Assembly: GCA_030411725.1 (NCBI GenBank)
Contig: MU839834.1
Location: 124,001 to 188,000, forward strand
Origin: Echria macrotheca
Taxonomy: Eukaryota; Ascomycota; Sordariomycetes; Sordariales; Schizotheciaceae
DNA length: 64,000 nt
Direction of reading: 5' to 3'
Translations under genes and position numbers: made by a program
Notes under the pieces: generated by a model
The model's database searches: none
Told to the model about the DNA's origin: nothing
The model's input: the letters and a program-made list of their open reading frames with translations, nothing else
In this document: positions 1 through 9,922 of the stretch, piece by piece
Numbering within the stretch: the stretch's first letter is position 1
Layout: each line of letters opens with the position of its first letter

Positions 1-2
1 TC

Positions 3-809
3 GGGGACGGGGCCTTGTCCCAGCACGAGCCGACACACGACTTGTTGCTGGTCCCCGACTTTTGTGAACATTTTGGCACACTGGGTCTGAATGTGCGGAC
101 GCAGGATCGATGCCTGGGATATCTCGGTGGCAAGTGTATTCAGCGGTTTTACGCCCCGCCTCCGGATCGACGTTTCTCAGGGGAACCAAGGTCTCTTGCT
201 GCCATTCTAGCCTGGGTCAGCGAATATTCCATCACGAAGATGCTGCCAATAGCACTCACGTTCCACATTGCCGGCTCCATGGCGGCTTCTATTCTTCAGT
301 TCCATTCGACACCTTGGCTCCCTCAGACATGGCGCACGCAGGACGTCATGTTCTTCAGCGCCGGAGACCCGTCCGAGGAACAGATCCCTCGGTTGTCGCC
401 TCCATACTTTCAAGCTGAGCTCACCAAGGCTTCCACCATCCGCGTGACGGCCAACGAAACGGCCGAGACGGCAGTCACTGGCGCAAGGAACGAGATTCTC
501 TTTCGGCTCGGTATTGTCCTGCTTGAACTTGGATTCTCCCGCCCCTGGCACATCATTCGAGAACTTGGGAGTAGCGCACTTCCGCCAAACAGACAAAGCG
601 ACTACCACATCGCCGACAAACTCTGTACAATTCTGACCATGCAAATGGGGACGAGATACCCCAAGATGGTCAGGCGGTGTATCGGGTGCGACTTTGGGCT
701 GAGCGAGCCCCAGGACGACCTAGAAAGCGAAGAGCTGCAGGCGGGCTTTCTTGCGGACGTGGTCCTGGCGCTTCGGGGCTTGGAGGAGGAAGTGAAAGCT
801 CTGTTGTAG
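3..809 (+). CDS. C-terminal part of a DUF7580 (HeLo/prion-like) fungal protein, 5' partial
   Basis: The frame is open to the left edge of the window, and the first visible residues are read without a start codon, so the gene begins upstream. About 269 residues are visible, ending at a TAG at 807-809. The C-terminal half has the pattern of fungal DUF7580 proteins: a kinase-like 'FRLGIVLLELGFSRPW' helix, then a 'RRCIGCDFGL' segment and a terminal acidic helix ending in 'LEEEVKALL'. In this family the region often follows a HeLo-like or prion-inhibition N-terminal domain linked to heterokaryon incompatibility. That N-terminal part is not in the window, so the role is inferred from the family only. 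No intron is needed in the visible part. Shorter open frames on both strands here are shadows. Confidence 0.7.
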   Translation, partial: GDGALSQHEPTHDLLLVPDFCEHFGTLGLNVRTQDRCLGYLGGKCIQRFYAPPPDRRFSGEPRSLAAILAWVSEYSITKMLPIALTFHIAGSMAASILQFHSTPWLPQTWRTQDVMFFSAGDPSEEQIPRLSPPYFQAELTKASTIRVTANETAETAVTGARNEILFRLGIVLLELGFSRPWHIIRELGSSALPPNRQSDYHIADKLCTILTMQMGTRYPKMVRRCIGCDFGLSEPQDDLESEELQAGFLADVVLALRGLEEEVKALL

Positions 810-1114
810 CTCCTGCCGGTGCTGCGAAAGAGGTGTGGGCATGTGGGCCACAGGAAAAGCGCCTTCCCTCTCGACGAAGTCGGAAGTTTCACAGAAAAAA
901 TTTCATCCGGCGCTAGACGTTGGATGCCACCTGTCAAAATAATTGCCAACCATGCTGGATTGCTTCTCGTTCACTTCTCAATATACAATGTAGGTATATA
1001 TGTTCCAACCCCCGGCAAATCCAATCTTTCCCAAAGATAAACGCCCGATACATGAATAAAGTTCTCACCGACAAAAGAAAACAACACTACGCATTATCTA
1101 CCTATCTACACTAT
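810..1114. other. Convergent spacer
   Basis: AT-richer spacer between the 3' ends of the DUF7580 gene and the LPG-repeat gene. It holds TATCTAC-type repeats near 1095-1120 and presumably both 3' untranslated regions. I see no gene or RNA in it. Confidence 0.5.
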
Positions 1115-2563
1115 CTACATCAGTAGCACAACCAAGACACCGACGGCTCCGCCGAGCATGCCCATCATGGCGCCAGGGACGCTTCGTCCGGCACTTCCGG
1201 TCACCGGCGTGGTGCCGGTTGTGTTCGCCACGCTAACACCGCTAGATTGGGCAAGGGGCACAGCCGTGGTGAAGACTTGGCCGTTTGTCGTGATAGTCTC
1301 GAGCGTCACGGCCGCCGGGTTAGTCGCAAGGCTGTTAAGAGCACCAGTCGCCGTGGCGCCGAGAAGACCGCCAGGAGGAGTAACGAGTCCGCCGGCCGAA
1401 CCAGACTCAAGCGAGTTGGTGGCGCCAGGAATCTCGTTGAGAGTGCCCGTGGCCTGGGAGCCCGGAAGGGCCCGGAGGGAGCCGGTCGCCGTCGCTTCTG
1501 AGCCGGGAAGAGGCTCGAGAGAGCCTGCTGTAGCCTGGAGGCCGGGTAGAGCCTGGAGCGTGCCAGCGGCGGCGCCGGCACCGGTGCCCAGGGGAGCTAG
1601 ATTACCAACCGCGCTTTCCTGCGCTGAAGTAGTGTTGGTGAATGCAAAGTTGGGTGTCGCACCGGCCGACGGAGCCACTCCGACAGCCACGACTCCAACG
1701 CCGCCCGAGGCCGCCGCAACACCTCCGGTTCCAACAGCCACAGGGTTGACTGCGCTAGCCTCGACAGATGGGGCCGCAGCCACGGCCGGAGTAGCGCTGG
1801 CGACAATGGGCGTGAAGGAAGCGATGTTCGGAGCGGCAGAAGCAACGACAGCAGGGGGAGCCGATGCGGCGGCCGCGGTGGAACCGGCAAGCAGCTCACC
1901 AGCAATCGGGGTAAACGAGGCGACGTTGGATGCGAGAGGTGCGGCAACGGCTGGTGAGGCGACGGCAACAGCGGATGAGGCGACGGCGACCGGAGCAGAG
2001 ACGACAGCGGCTGGCTGAGCGGTCACAGCAGCAGCGGGAGGTGCCTGGAAAAATCAGCCTCAGACTTCACAATTTCCGCCCGGAAAACTTACCACCGTTG
2101 CCTGAGAACCAGGTAGGGGAAGCAAGCTTCCTCCTGCTTTTTGCGATCCCGGAAGAGGCAGGAGAGACCCCTGGGCCGATTGAACCGAGGCCAGCTGCAC
2201 CTGACCCGCACGAGCCGGCGCTGCTGCTACCGGAGGAGAGACCGCGGCAGCAGGGGGTGCCGATGCTCCGACCGCGGCGGCCGGAGGGGTCTGCGTGCCC
2301 GGCAGAGGCTGTAACGAGCCGGCCGCTTGGAGAGTACCCGGCAGAGCCTGCAGAGCGCGAGCTCCTCCTACTTGGCTAGCACTGACGCTGTTGTTGCGGA
2401 GTGCCTGGTCGCCCTGGCCTCCTTGGCCTCCCTGACGCTGACCTTGACCCTGATTTCCTTGGTTTCTCTGGCCATCCTGGCCTCCCTGACCTCCCTGGGC
2501 GACGACCTCCTGGGCCGCCGTGGCCAAAAGAACGGCGACGAAGGAACGAGTTGAGAAGCGCAT
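1115..2563 (-). CDS. Secreted GPI-type surface protein with LPG repeats
   Basis: Two exons, 2563-2093 and 2044-1115, separated by a 48-nt intron (GTAAGT...CAG); the phase is preserved, giving 466 residues. An N-terminal signal peptide (about residues 1-22, ending VVA) is followed by a Gly/Gln-rich stretch (about 23-52). The rest is Ala/Val/Ser/Thr-rich and of low complexity, and ends in a hydrophobic tail (GMLGGAVGVLVVLLM) with small residues before it, as expected for a GPI-anchor signal. A short unit of the form G-S/T-L-x-x-L-P-G-S/T-Q/E recurs eight times: four copies in exon 1 (near residues 71-152) and four in exon 2 (near 320-365). A second motif, ASFTPI, occurs twice. I recognise no enzyme domain. 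A structural or adhesive wall protein is the natural inference. Confidence 0.75.
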
Positions 2564-4537
2564 CGTGGGAATCGAAATGAAAAAGCGAGTGCGATGGGCG
2601 TTAACTCGGACCAGACCTTGGCTGGGTGCTTGCTGAAGGAGAGAATTCGATGCTCAACAGTCGAAAGGAAAGGCGATGTCGAGAAACGAGAATTACAAAA
2701 AGCTGACCAGCAGTCCGACGAAGAGAAGGACAATGAGAGAAACGAAGATTAGGAAAGAGAAGAAAGAAAGAAAAAAACCTCCGCGGCAGCAGAAATCATG
2801 CAAGTGTAGAGAAGAAAGAGAGGAGAGGAAAGAAACAAGACCAGACGGAGGCGGGATGGCATATACAGACGGCAGAATCGAGTGGCACAAGATCCGCGAC
2901 AGCGCCGGTCTGAAAGCACCTTCGATCGACGTCATCCTGGAGGTTATCCCCAGGAACAGGCATAGGGGTACGGCGACCTGGGCGGGAGCGCAGGGGAAGG
3001 ACGAGGTACCATGATCCCGCTGCCGAGCCGGCGTCGTGTCTCAAGATGGTGGACAAGACCAGCGATGGGGAACTTGGCATCTGTCAGGTGCCGAGACGAA
3101 ACATTGAGCCAGTGAGATGGGCAGATGCGACGGTCCGAATGGGACGACGACAACAAGCACTGGCGGTGGTGACGGACGAGGAGCGGGAACGCATCAAGAC
3201 GTTGCACGCATCTGGATTCATCCGTTCATGCTCCGGCGTGGCGTCCCCGCTTCAAGGCCCGAGCAGAGGTTCTGACGCAGAAGCCCCTGTGTGCATGAAA
3301 CCACTGCCAAGTAGTCAGGGGTATGCTGTTAGTGTCACTGCGACAGCACTGTGCGATCACTAACAGTGTTAACGTGCTCTTCTGGATCCGCCGAGAAGCG
3401 ACTTCGAGACGAGGTCTCGACAGGTCGTTGAAACAGAGGCATGCTTCTTTAGCTAAGCATTTCTTTGGGAGTCTTGTTTCTTCGGTTGAGGGTTTCTAGA
3501 GCAATCGATGCTTGGGAGAGTCTACGCGTCGCATCCTGATGCAATGGGACCGATTGATTTCCGTCAAAATCGCATATCTTTCATGAGAAGAAAGTTCTGG
3601 GTATCCACGAGGAATTCATCAGAATGCTGATTCTCTCGTCTACACTTTCCGACGAAGAACTGATGTTTCGGAGATTTTTTTAGGTCTGCATGCACGCGAT
3701 CGGCTCCGTGCTCCTGCATGTCACCCTCCAACCTTCTGGAGGGGGCGCCTCCTTGAAACCTCGCCTTCTTCCGGCCAAGTATCCCGCGGCCATGGCTTCT
3801 AGACTTGGCTTTCGTCCGGTCCTATTCCGGCCACGCGGTCTAAGGTCGGTCGTGACCGGGACAGCAAGACATACTCGGGATTGTTTCCGAGGCTATCTCG
3901 GGCCCGGAGCTCGGCCACGTCCGGTGCTCCCGTCAGACCGCACGACGTGAACTTCTCAAATGCAACCGGCCCGGAATGAAACAATTATGTTTTTGCGTTG
4001 TAGAACAAAAATGTACGTTCGATAGAGCATGTCTACCTGTGCCTTTGACTCCTTGCCCCTTTTTATCCAAATTCACTACGGCTCGGTTTTCAAATACGGA
4101 ACACCCTGGCGAAAACATCAGATATAGACCTAAATCCTCGAATAGAAACTGGTATACCCGTAGCGACTGACGGTAGGAGATCTATATGCGGGATCCAAAA
4201 TGCAGTGCTATATAAACAGTTTTCTTGTACAGGACAACAAAACGCCAAACCCCCTTTCCGATGAGCGAGCGGATGGTATCTACACCAAAACAGAAACAAC
4301 AAAACCACCAAAGCAAACCAAACAGGCTTCTCCAAACCAAATCCAAAGCCATCTCCAAACCAAATCCAAAATTCCGTCCCCTTGAAAAAGAATCGAAGAT
4401 GCGGTAACCAAAACCCAAAAATCCAGCCCAAAGACCAACAACAACCTCTGTAAGTCCGGACCCAGCCCAGCCACACCGTGAATCGAATCCTCCCTTCACA
4501 CCTACCCAACCCCACCTCCCTCCCATCTCGAAGAGAA
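2564..4537. other. Spacer between the LPG-repeat gene start and the chitinase 3' end
   Basis: About 2 kb holding the upstream region of the LPG-repeat gene and the 3' flank of the chitinase. The part at 2660-2830 is strongly purine-rich on the plus strand (AGAAAGAAAG type), that is, pyrimidine-rich on the coding strand of the LPG gene, which is common in fungal promoters and 5' leaders. Open frames here lack coding character. I see no gene. Confidence 0.5.
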
Positions 4538-6334
4538 TCAAGACGGCATCCCCTTCCGGATATTGTCATACTGACTAGCCGGATAACTCAACAGATTCAT
4601 CGCCGAATCCAACCGGCCCATTCTGTCCGCTAACGTCCCAACCAAACTCTCACTCCCCTTCTTATCCCCGCTCGCCTCCCAAAACACCGCACCACCCAGC
4701 CCCCGCGAGACCAGATACCCGGCCTTGGCGACGGCCGAGTCGACGGTATCAAACGAGATTAATTCCTTCGTGTTCTCGTCGTATGAATAACTCGCCTTCG
4801 CCACGTCGTCATAAACAACCTTTGCCCCGGGCCTAGGCAGGTCGCGATACAACCAGACGCCCTGCCCGCCCGCCTGCGGATTCCCGCCCGTCCCGGAATA
4901 CGGCTGTCCCAGGCCGCCTGTAGATTCAAACGAGCGGCCGTAGAGCGGCATGCCCAGCACGATCTTGGACGGGGATATGCCATGAGAAATATAATCGCGC
5001 ACGGCCTGCTCGGTGCTAAATTTCGTGGAGGCCGGGTTCGCGCCGTTCGCGTAGATGTTCGCCTGGTGGCCTGAGGTCGTGTCCCAGCCGCCGGCGTAGT
5101 CGTACGCCATCAGGTGCCAGGCGTCGACGTAGCGGTCCATTCCCGATAAATCCATGGCGTTGTAGTGCTGCGCGCCCGCGGGCGAGGCGACGGTTATCTG
5201 GAAGTGGTAGCCGGGCGCGTGCTGGGCCGCGTAGGCGTCTAGGGCGGCGCGGCAGGCTTGGAGGAGGAGGACGAAGTTTTGGGCTTCGGTTGGGTTCGAG
5301 GGGTATTCCCAGTCTATGTCTATGCCGTCGAAGCCCCAGTCTGTTTTTTGGGGGGGAATGTTAGTAAGGTGTGGTGGTGATGAAAGGGGAAAAGGGAAAA
5401 AAAAAAAGGCGGACCTTGAACGAGCTTCACGGCTGATGAGGCGAATTTCTGCCGGCCGGCCTCGGTCGCTGCGATGGGTGGGAACTTGGGCGAGTATGTC
5501 CAGCCGCCGATGGACAGCAAAACCTTGAGGTGGCGGTTTTGCTTCTTGAGCAGGAAGAGCTGCTTGACGCAGCCGTAGGCGTTGTTGCCCTGGTCGTTCC
5601 AGGAGTCGGTCGGGTAGTGCTTTTGGTAGTCGGACCAGGCGTCGGATGATTTGCTGGGACGGTATCAACATCTGTTTTTTTTTTCGTCTGGGTTTAGAGA
5701 TTTTATGAATATAATACGTACACTTCTCCGTCGGAGCCGATGTCCGCAAAGGCGTACAGGACACGGGTGATTTCCGAGACGGGGAGTTGCTGGGGCTGAT
5801 AGTCGGCGCCGTAGATACCCCTGAATCTTTGTCAACACTGACTTTATCATGGGATGGAAGTGTGTAAGCATACCAGTTGGTAAAGTACAGAGCGTTGGTA
5901 TACGACCCCTTGAAATGATCCGTCGTGTCGATCCCCTCTGGCTCAGCGACGTCAGGCCCAGCGGCAGGCCCAGAGCTAGCCACCGACGGCGAGGGAGCAG
6001 CCGCGGGCGCAGTGTACTGTTGTTGCGGTTGTTCAGGGGCAGGGGCAGGGGCCGAGTACGTGTCAGGAGAAGCCGGATTCCCCAAAGCGGGCTGCGTTGC
6101 CACCGCCGGGCTGTACTTGTCCGTAAACACGAGCGGAGATACCTCGGGACCGGCGCCGGCCACGGTTGGCGCCGGGGTGGGATCGGTCCAGACGGTCTCG
6201 GTCACGGTGATGGTGGCCACAACACAAGCACCTCCTCCGGGGCCGGACTGGACATCATCCTTTTGGAGAAGTGAAGGGGCCGCAGCTGCCGGAGCTACCA
6301 GCAGCAAAGGAGCGTATACAAGGAGTGACAACAT
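4538..6334 (-). CDS. Secreted GH18 endochitinase (Chit42-like) with a long N-terminal spacer
   Basis: Four exons, 6334-5874, 5820-5722, 5653-5415 and 5340-4538, all with GT-AG introns and consistent phase; 533 residues. The start at 6334 is chosen because it opens a clean signal peptide (MLSLLVYAPLLLVAPAAAA); the open frame upstream of it is fortuitous. Residues of about 20-135 form an Ala/Pro-rich linker with a TITVTETVW motif, as seen in fungal wall-associated proteins. The GH18 barrel starts near YTNALYFTNWGIYG, has the SIGGW strand, and carries the catalytic motif DGIDIDWE (271-278, acid/base Glu278), then MAYDYAGGW and the terminal GGAVFWEASGDK strand. The enzyme should hydrolyse chitin outside the cell. 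I see no separate carbohydrate-binding module. The linker is unusual for a Chit42-type enzyme. Confidence 0.92.
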   Translation of the reverse strand: MLSLLVYAPLLLVAPAAAAPSLLQKDDVQSGPGGGACVVATITVTETVWTDPTPAPTVAGAGPEVSPLVFTDKYSPAVATQPALGNPASPDTYSAPAPAPEQPQQQYTAPAAAPSPSVASSGPAAGPDVAEPEGIDTTDHFKGSYTNALYFTNWYAYTLPSHDKVSVDKDSGVSTAPTISPSNSPSRKSPVSCTPLRTSAPTEKCTYYIHKISKPRRKKKQMLIPSQQIIRRLVRLPKALPDRLLERPGQQRLRLRQAALPAQEAKPPPQGFAVHRRLDILAQVPTHRSDRGRPAEIRLISREARSRSAFFFFPFPLSSPPHLTNIPPQKTDWGFDGIDIDWEYPSNPTEAQNFVLLLQACRAALDAYAAQHAPGYHFQITVASPAGAQHYNAMDLSGMDRYVDAWHLMAYDYAGGWDTTSGHQANIYANGANPASTKFSTEQAVRDYISHGISPSKIVLGMPLYGRSFESTGGLGQPYSGTGGNPQAGGQGVWLYRDLPRPGAKVVYDDVAKASYSYDENTKELISFDTVDSAVAKAGYLVSRGLGGAVFWEASGDKKGSESLVGTLADRMGRLDSAMNLLSYPASQYDNIRKGMPS

Positions 6335-7949
6335 CTTTTTATATCTGATGGGTTTCTGGGGTAAGGACTGCAGAGAAAAAAGGAGAGACGAAGAGGAGGG
6401 AAAGAGCTTATACGGCTCGCCGCGCGTGTGGGCTGAAGACTTGTGATGGTTTTTCAAAGGAATGTAAAAAGTGAAGCGGCGGGCCAGCTCACCGTCCTCC
6501 TCAGACACCGTCGCAGAGCAGTGGAATGGGGGAAGAGAGCGTCAGTCTTGGACTTCATCGGCACGGGCGGGCGCGCCGGGGGGTTCTTCATAGCTATGTA
6601 TGTCCATGTCTAGGCCTGTCTGTCTGTCTGCCGCCCGCTCGCTCAGGTGGGAAAGTCGAGGCCCCATCGACGACCGTGACGCAAGGAACAAGAAAGAAAG
6701 AAAAATCAATATGGGACTTAATTCACCCAGCTACATTCCACTATCTTTAGCCTGAGCGGCCCGGCGAACGGGGGGAGATCAAAAGAACATGGTGGCAATC
6801 CCCCCATCGCGTCCGTCCACATCCCCATCGTCTGAACCTTGGCAGGGCAAAGACGGATATGGAGGTATAAGTCAAGGAGAGGAAGGGGTGGTGGTCAAAG
6901 AGCCACTCAAGGGGTTACCGTAAGGGTAAGGGCTATATTGGGCGGAATCGTGTGTATATATGGTACTTGTACCTGCACACAAATCACCCGCCCACACACC
7001 CCGGCGCCGGCATGCCGGATATGCGATATCAATCAAGACGACAATGCGTTCGCAAAGGAACACACGTCTGTCTGCCTTGCTGGATTTTTGTTCTGTTCGG
7101 CATTTTTTTTTTCGATTCGTCAGGAACTTCCTTCCCCTGACCCGAGAGTCATTTCGATCGCACGTGGAACGTCGCGATGAGCAATAAAATTCTGGCCTGG
7201 AAATTCTTCGTCGTGAATCATGTTTGGGATCGCCCGGCTGATTTGCATTTGTTTCTTGTGGAGAAAAGGAGACAAAAAAAAGGCCCGGTCGGTAGTGCGT
7301 GCATGACAGACAGCGGATCGCGGGCCCGCCTACACCCGCAGCAGTCGCTGCGACGCTGCTAGATACAGCTCGCATGAGCTGGGTGCGCTGATGGTGGCGG
7401 GAGGATTGATTGTGTGGATGTGGAGAGGTGAGGAAGAGATGCGGTGTCCAGACCGAGGTTTGTAATGTTCGGAATCAGTATTCGGGTCGCGTTACCATCG
7501 CCAGCCATTGCATGGCATGCGCCGTCTGGATGCTTCTTCATAGGATCCCATTTTCTGTGCATTGGAGATGACAATTGTTTTGTGCCTGAACGGTGCCTTG
7601 CTCCAGGTTGAATTATGGGGGTTGGTTGCGAATTCTCTTTCCCCATCTGAGTGGCTGCAAAAGGGACTTTATACCCCTTGTTACGGGATTCTGGAATCTC
7701 AATGCTGAGAAAGGGCCACGCGCCCACAACAGAATTTTTTCCGCAGAAAATAGATATTTGAAGCTCAAGTCGTCATTCATAAGAAACAAGATGTTCATTT
7801 TGCCATCTCCACAAACAAGGCTGGCAGAATGGAGCAGGATGGAGCAGTGGAGCACAAACAACCCTAACCCTGAATCTTCAACTCCTTCAGGCTAAGCGCA
7901 ATCGCCCCTCGATCCCAAATCCTCACCACTCCACCATGAACCGTCGGCC
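6335..7949. other. Divergent promoter region, chitinase / VPS71
   Basis: 1.6 kb between two divergently transcribed genes. It contains G/A-rich and T-rich tracts, and a tiny upstream reading frame ends at the VPS71 start (see that entry). No further gene is evident. Confidence 0.5.
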
Positions 7950-7953
7950 ATGA
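7936..7953 (+). promoter_or_regulatory. Five-codon upstream ORF overlapping the VPS71 start
   Basis: An ATG at 7936 opens the peptide M-N-R-R-P followed by TGA at 7951-7953. The stop overlaps the presumed VPS71 start codon in an ATGA arrangement (ATG at 7950). This is seen directly. That it controls translation by termination-reinitiation is only an inference, and it also requires the transcript to start upstream of 7936. Confidence 0.4.
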
Positions 7954-9069
7954 ACAACTTTGGCGTCATCGAGGTCGCCAGCACCAAGACCACCAGAGCC
8001 CCCGGATGGGCCTACGTCCCCGATGTAGGCCCCTCGGGCGCCCAGGCCGCCCTCCCAACAAACCGCAAGCGCGCCGCGCGGAATCAATCCGGCCTGAGCC
8101 TGTCGGACGCGTCGGCGCGCCAGGACGCCAAGATCCGCAAAGACCTCGAGGCACTTGATAGGGATACGCACAAGGACGTGGTGATTCCGATTCCCACCAA
8201 AGGGGGAAGAAGTATGTTTTCTCGCCTCTCTCACCAACACCACAAAGTTGCTAACCCAGTTGGAAACAGACACAAAACACACGCCCAACGTCCGCAAGAT
8301 TCTCCAGTCCCAAAAGACCTTTGCCAACCACCTCGACGACTACCAAGCCCTCGTCGCCCTCGCAGAGACCAACCCCGCCGCCGCCGCCGCCCTCCACCCC
8401 GTCATCCCGACGAACAAACCATCCGCCCCGCCCTCGACAGCACGAAACTCGCCCGCCCCGGCTGCTCCCACGGCCTCCTCTACAAAATCCACCACCACCC
8501 AAACAGCAGCAGCGAGCCGCCGCTCCGCCGCCGCAGCGAAACGCGCCGCCGCAAAGGAAGCCAAAGAAGCCAAAGAAGCCAAAGCAAAGGAAGCAGCAGC
8601 AGCACCCCCTCCCCCTCCCCCTCCACCACCGCCAGAAGACCCAACGCCCAACGACACAACAACCGACACGGAAATGACCGACGCGCCGCCCTCGGAACCG
8701 ACCACGGCCCCGTCGGAACCACCCCCCCAGCAGCCGCAGTCGTACCCGCCCGACGGGACCATCCTGCCGGCGTACCAGCGGCCGCCGCCGCCGTCGCACC
8801 CGGGGGATGATGATCCGCTGCTGGTCTCGGTGGTGCCGACGTTTCCGACGGACGAGGAGCTGAGGGCGTTGATGACTGCGCTTCCCCTGAACTATCTCGA
8901 GGCGCGCGCGGAGTGGGGCGACGAGGAGGGCCGGTATCCGACCCGGACGTTTTGTGAGGTGTGTGGGTATTGGGGGCGGGTGCGGTGTATCAAGTGTGGC
9001 GCGAGGGTGTGTGCGCTGGATTGTTTGGAGGCGCATCGGGAGGAGTGTGTGACGCGGTATGGGTTGTGA
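7950..9069 (+). CDS. VPS71: SWR1-complex subunit Vps71/Swc6 (ZNHIT1-like HIT zinc finger)
   Basis: Two exons, 7950-8211 and 8270-9069 (intron GTATGT...ACAG, phase 1), 353 residues. The N-terminus carries a basic segment conserved in Vps71/ZNHIT1 proteins (IEVASTKTTRAPGWAYV). The C-terminus is a HIT zinc finger with Cys316, 319, 327, 330, 335 and 339, then His343 and Cys347. In yeast and animals this protein belongs to the SWR1/SRCAP remodeller that deposits histone H2A.Z, so a nuclear role in H2A.Z exchange is expected. Between the two conserved parts lies a long disordered insert with KEA repeats, a run of about ten prolines and Thr/Pro-rich sequence, making the protein longer than yeast Vps71. 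A run of Ts directly follows the stop codon. Confidence 0.88.
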
Positions 9070-9351
9070 TTTTTTTTTTTTTTTTCACGAGGGGTGGGAA
9101 TTAGGTCTACATATGCTGTGCTGGGAGGTAGGGATGAAGAGGAAGAATGAAGATGTTGATACCCATTACTATGCATATACAAAACCTTTTGGAAACATCT
9201 TGACCTGAGAATATACGACTTTGACGACCACTACCAACACAATCATGAAATGAGCATCAAAAAGGGGGGGGTATCATTCCTCTCTCTATATTTTTTCCCC
9301 CTCAGCCCATCTCTATCGAGAATCACAAAACAACAAACGACACAAGCTCTC

Positions 9352-9922
9352 TCAAACAGCCGTCAAACTAAACCCAACATCCCCCCCTCGACTCGCCCCG
9401 CCCACGCACACAGCCGACAAACTCCCGGTCGGACACGCCGCCCTCGCCGCCCGCACACAAGCCTCCCACGCCTCCTTGGTCAAAACAATCCCGGCCCCAC
9501 CCTCTAGCGCCGTCAGCGTAAACAGCGCGCTGCCCGATTTCCCTTCAGTCGTGGCCGGGCTGCCCGCACACGGCGTATTGGAGGAGCCGGCCATGCCGCC
9601 GCAGATGGAGAGCTCTGCTACGTTTTGGTCGTGGAAGACTATGTGTCTATTTTTTTTTGTTAGGGAGATAAGAAAGGGGGGGGGAGGGAAAAAAAACGTA
9701 CGCTGTCCGGTCGATGCAGTGGATATCTGTTACCGCGTTTGGGTTGAGGAGCGTCTTTTGGCGCATCTTGAGGACTTCGTAGTGCGATTGGGGGACGCGG
9801 ACGCGCGGGAACGTGTGGTATGGAGCCGCGAGGGTGGGAGGGATTATCATCATGGAGGTGAAGAGGGCGAGGAAGAGGAGGAGGAGGGGGTTTGATTTGA
9901 GGGACTTGGGTGAGGAAGACAT
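9352..9922 (-). CDS. Small secreted cysteine-containing protein, function unknown
   Basis: Two exons, 9922-9702 and 9646-9352. The intron is GTACGT...ATAG, and the phase joins ...CIDRTA to HIVFHDQNV...; the product has 171 residues. The start at 9922 gives a signal peptide with a hydrophobic core (LLLLFLALFTSMMII) and probable cleavage after LAA. The mature part holds six cysteines: one before and two soon after the intron, and three in the last third (EACVRAARAACPTG and SLSAVC). This size and composition match fungal small secreted proteins. I recognise no family and would not call it an effector without expression data. The open frame extending upstream of the chosen ATG is in the 5' flank. 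Confidence 0.65.
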
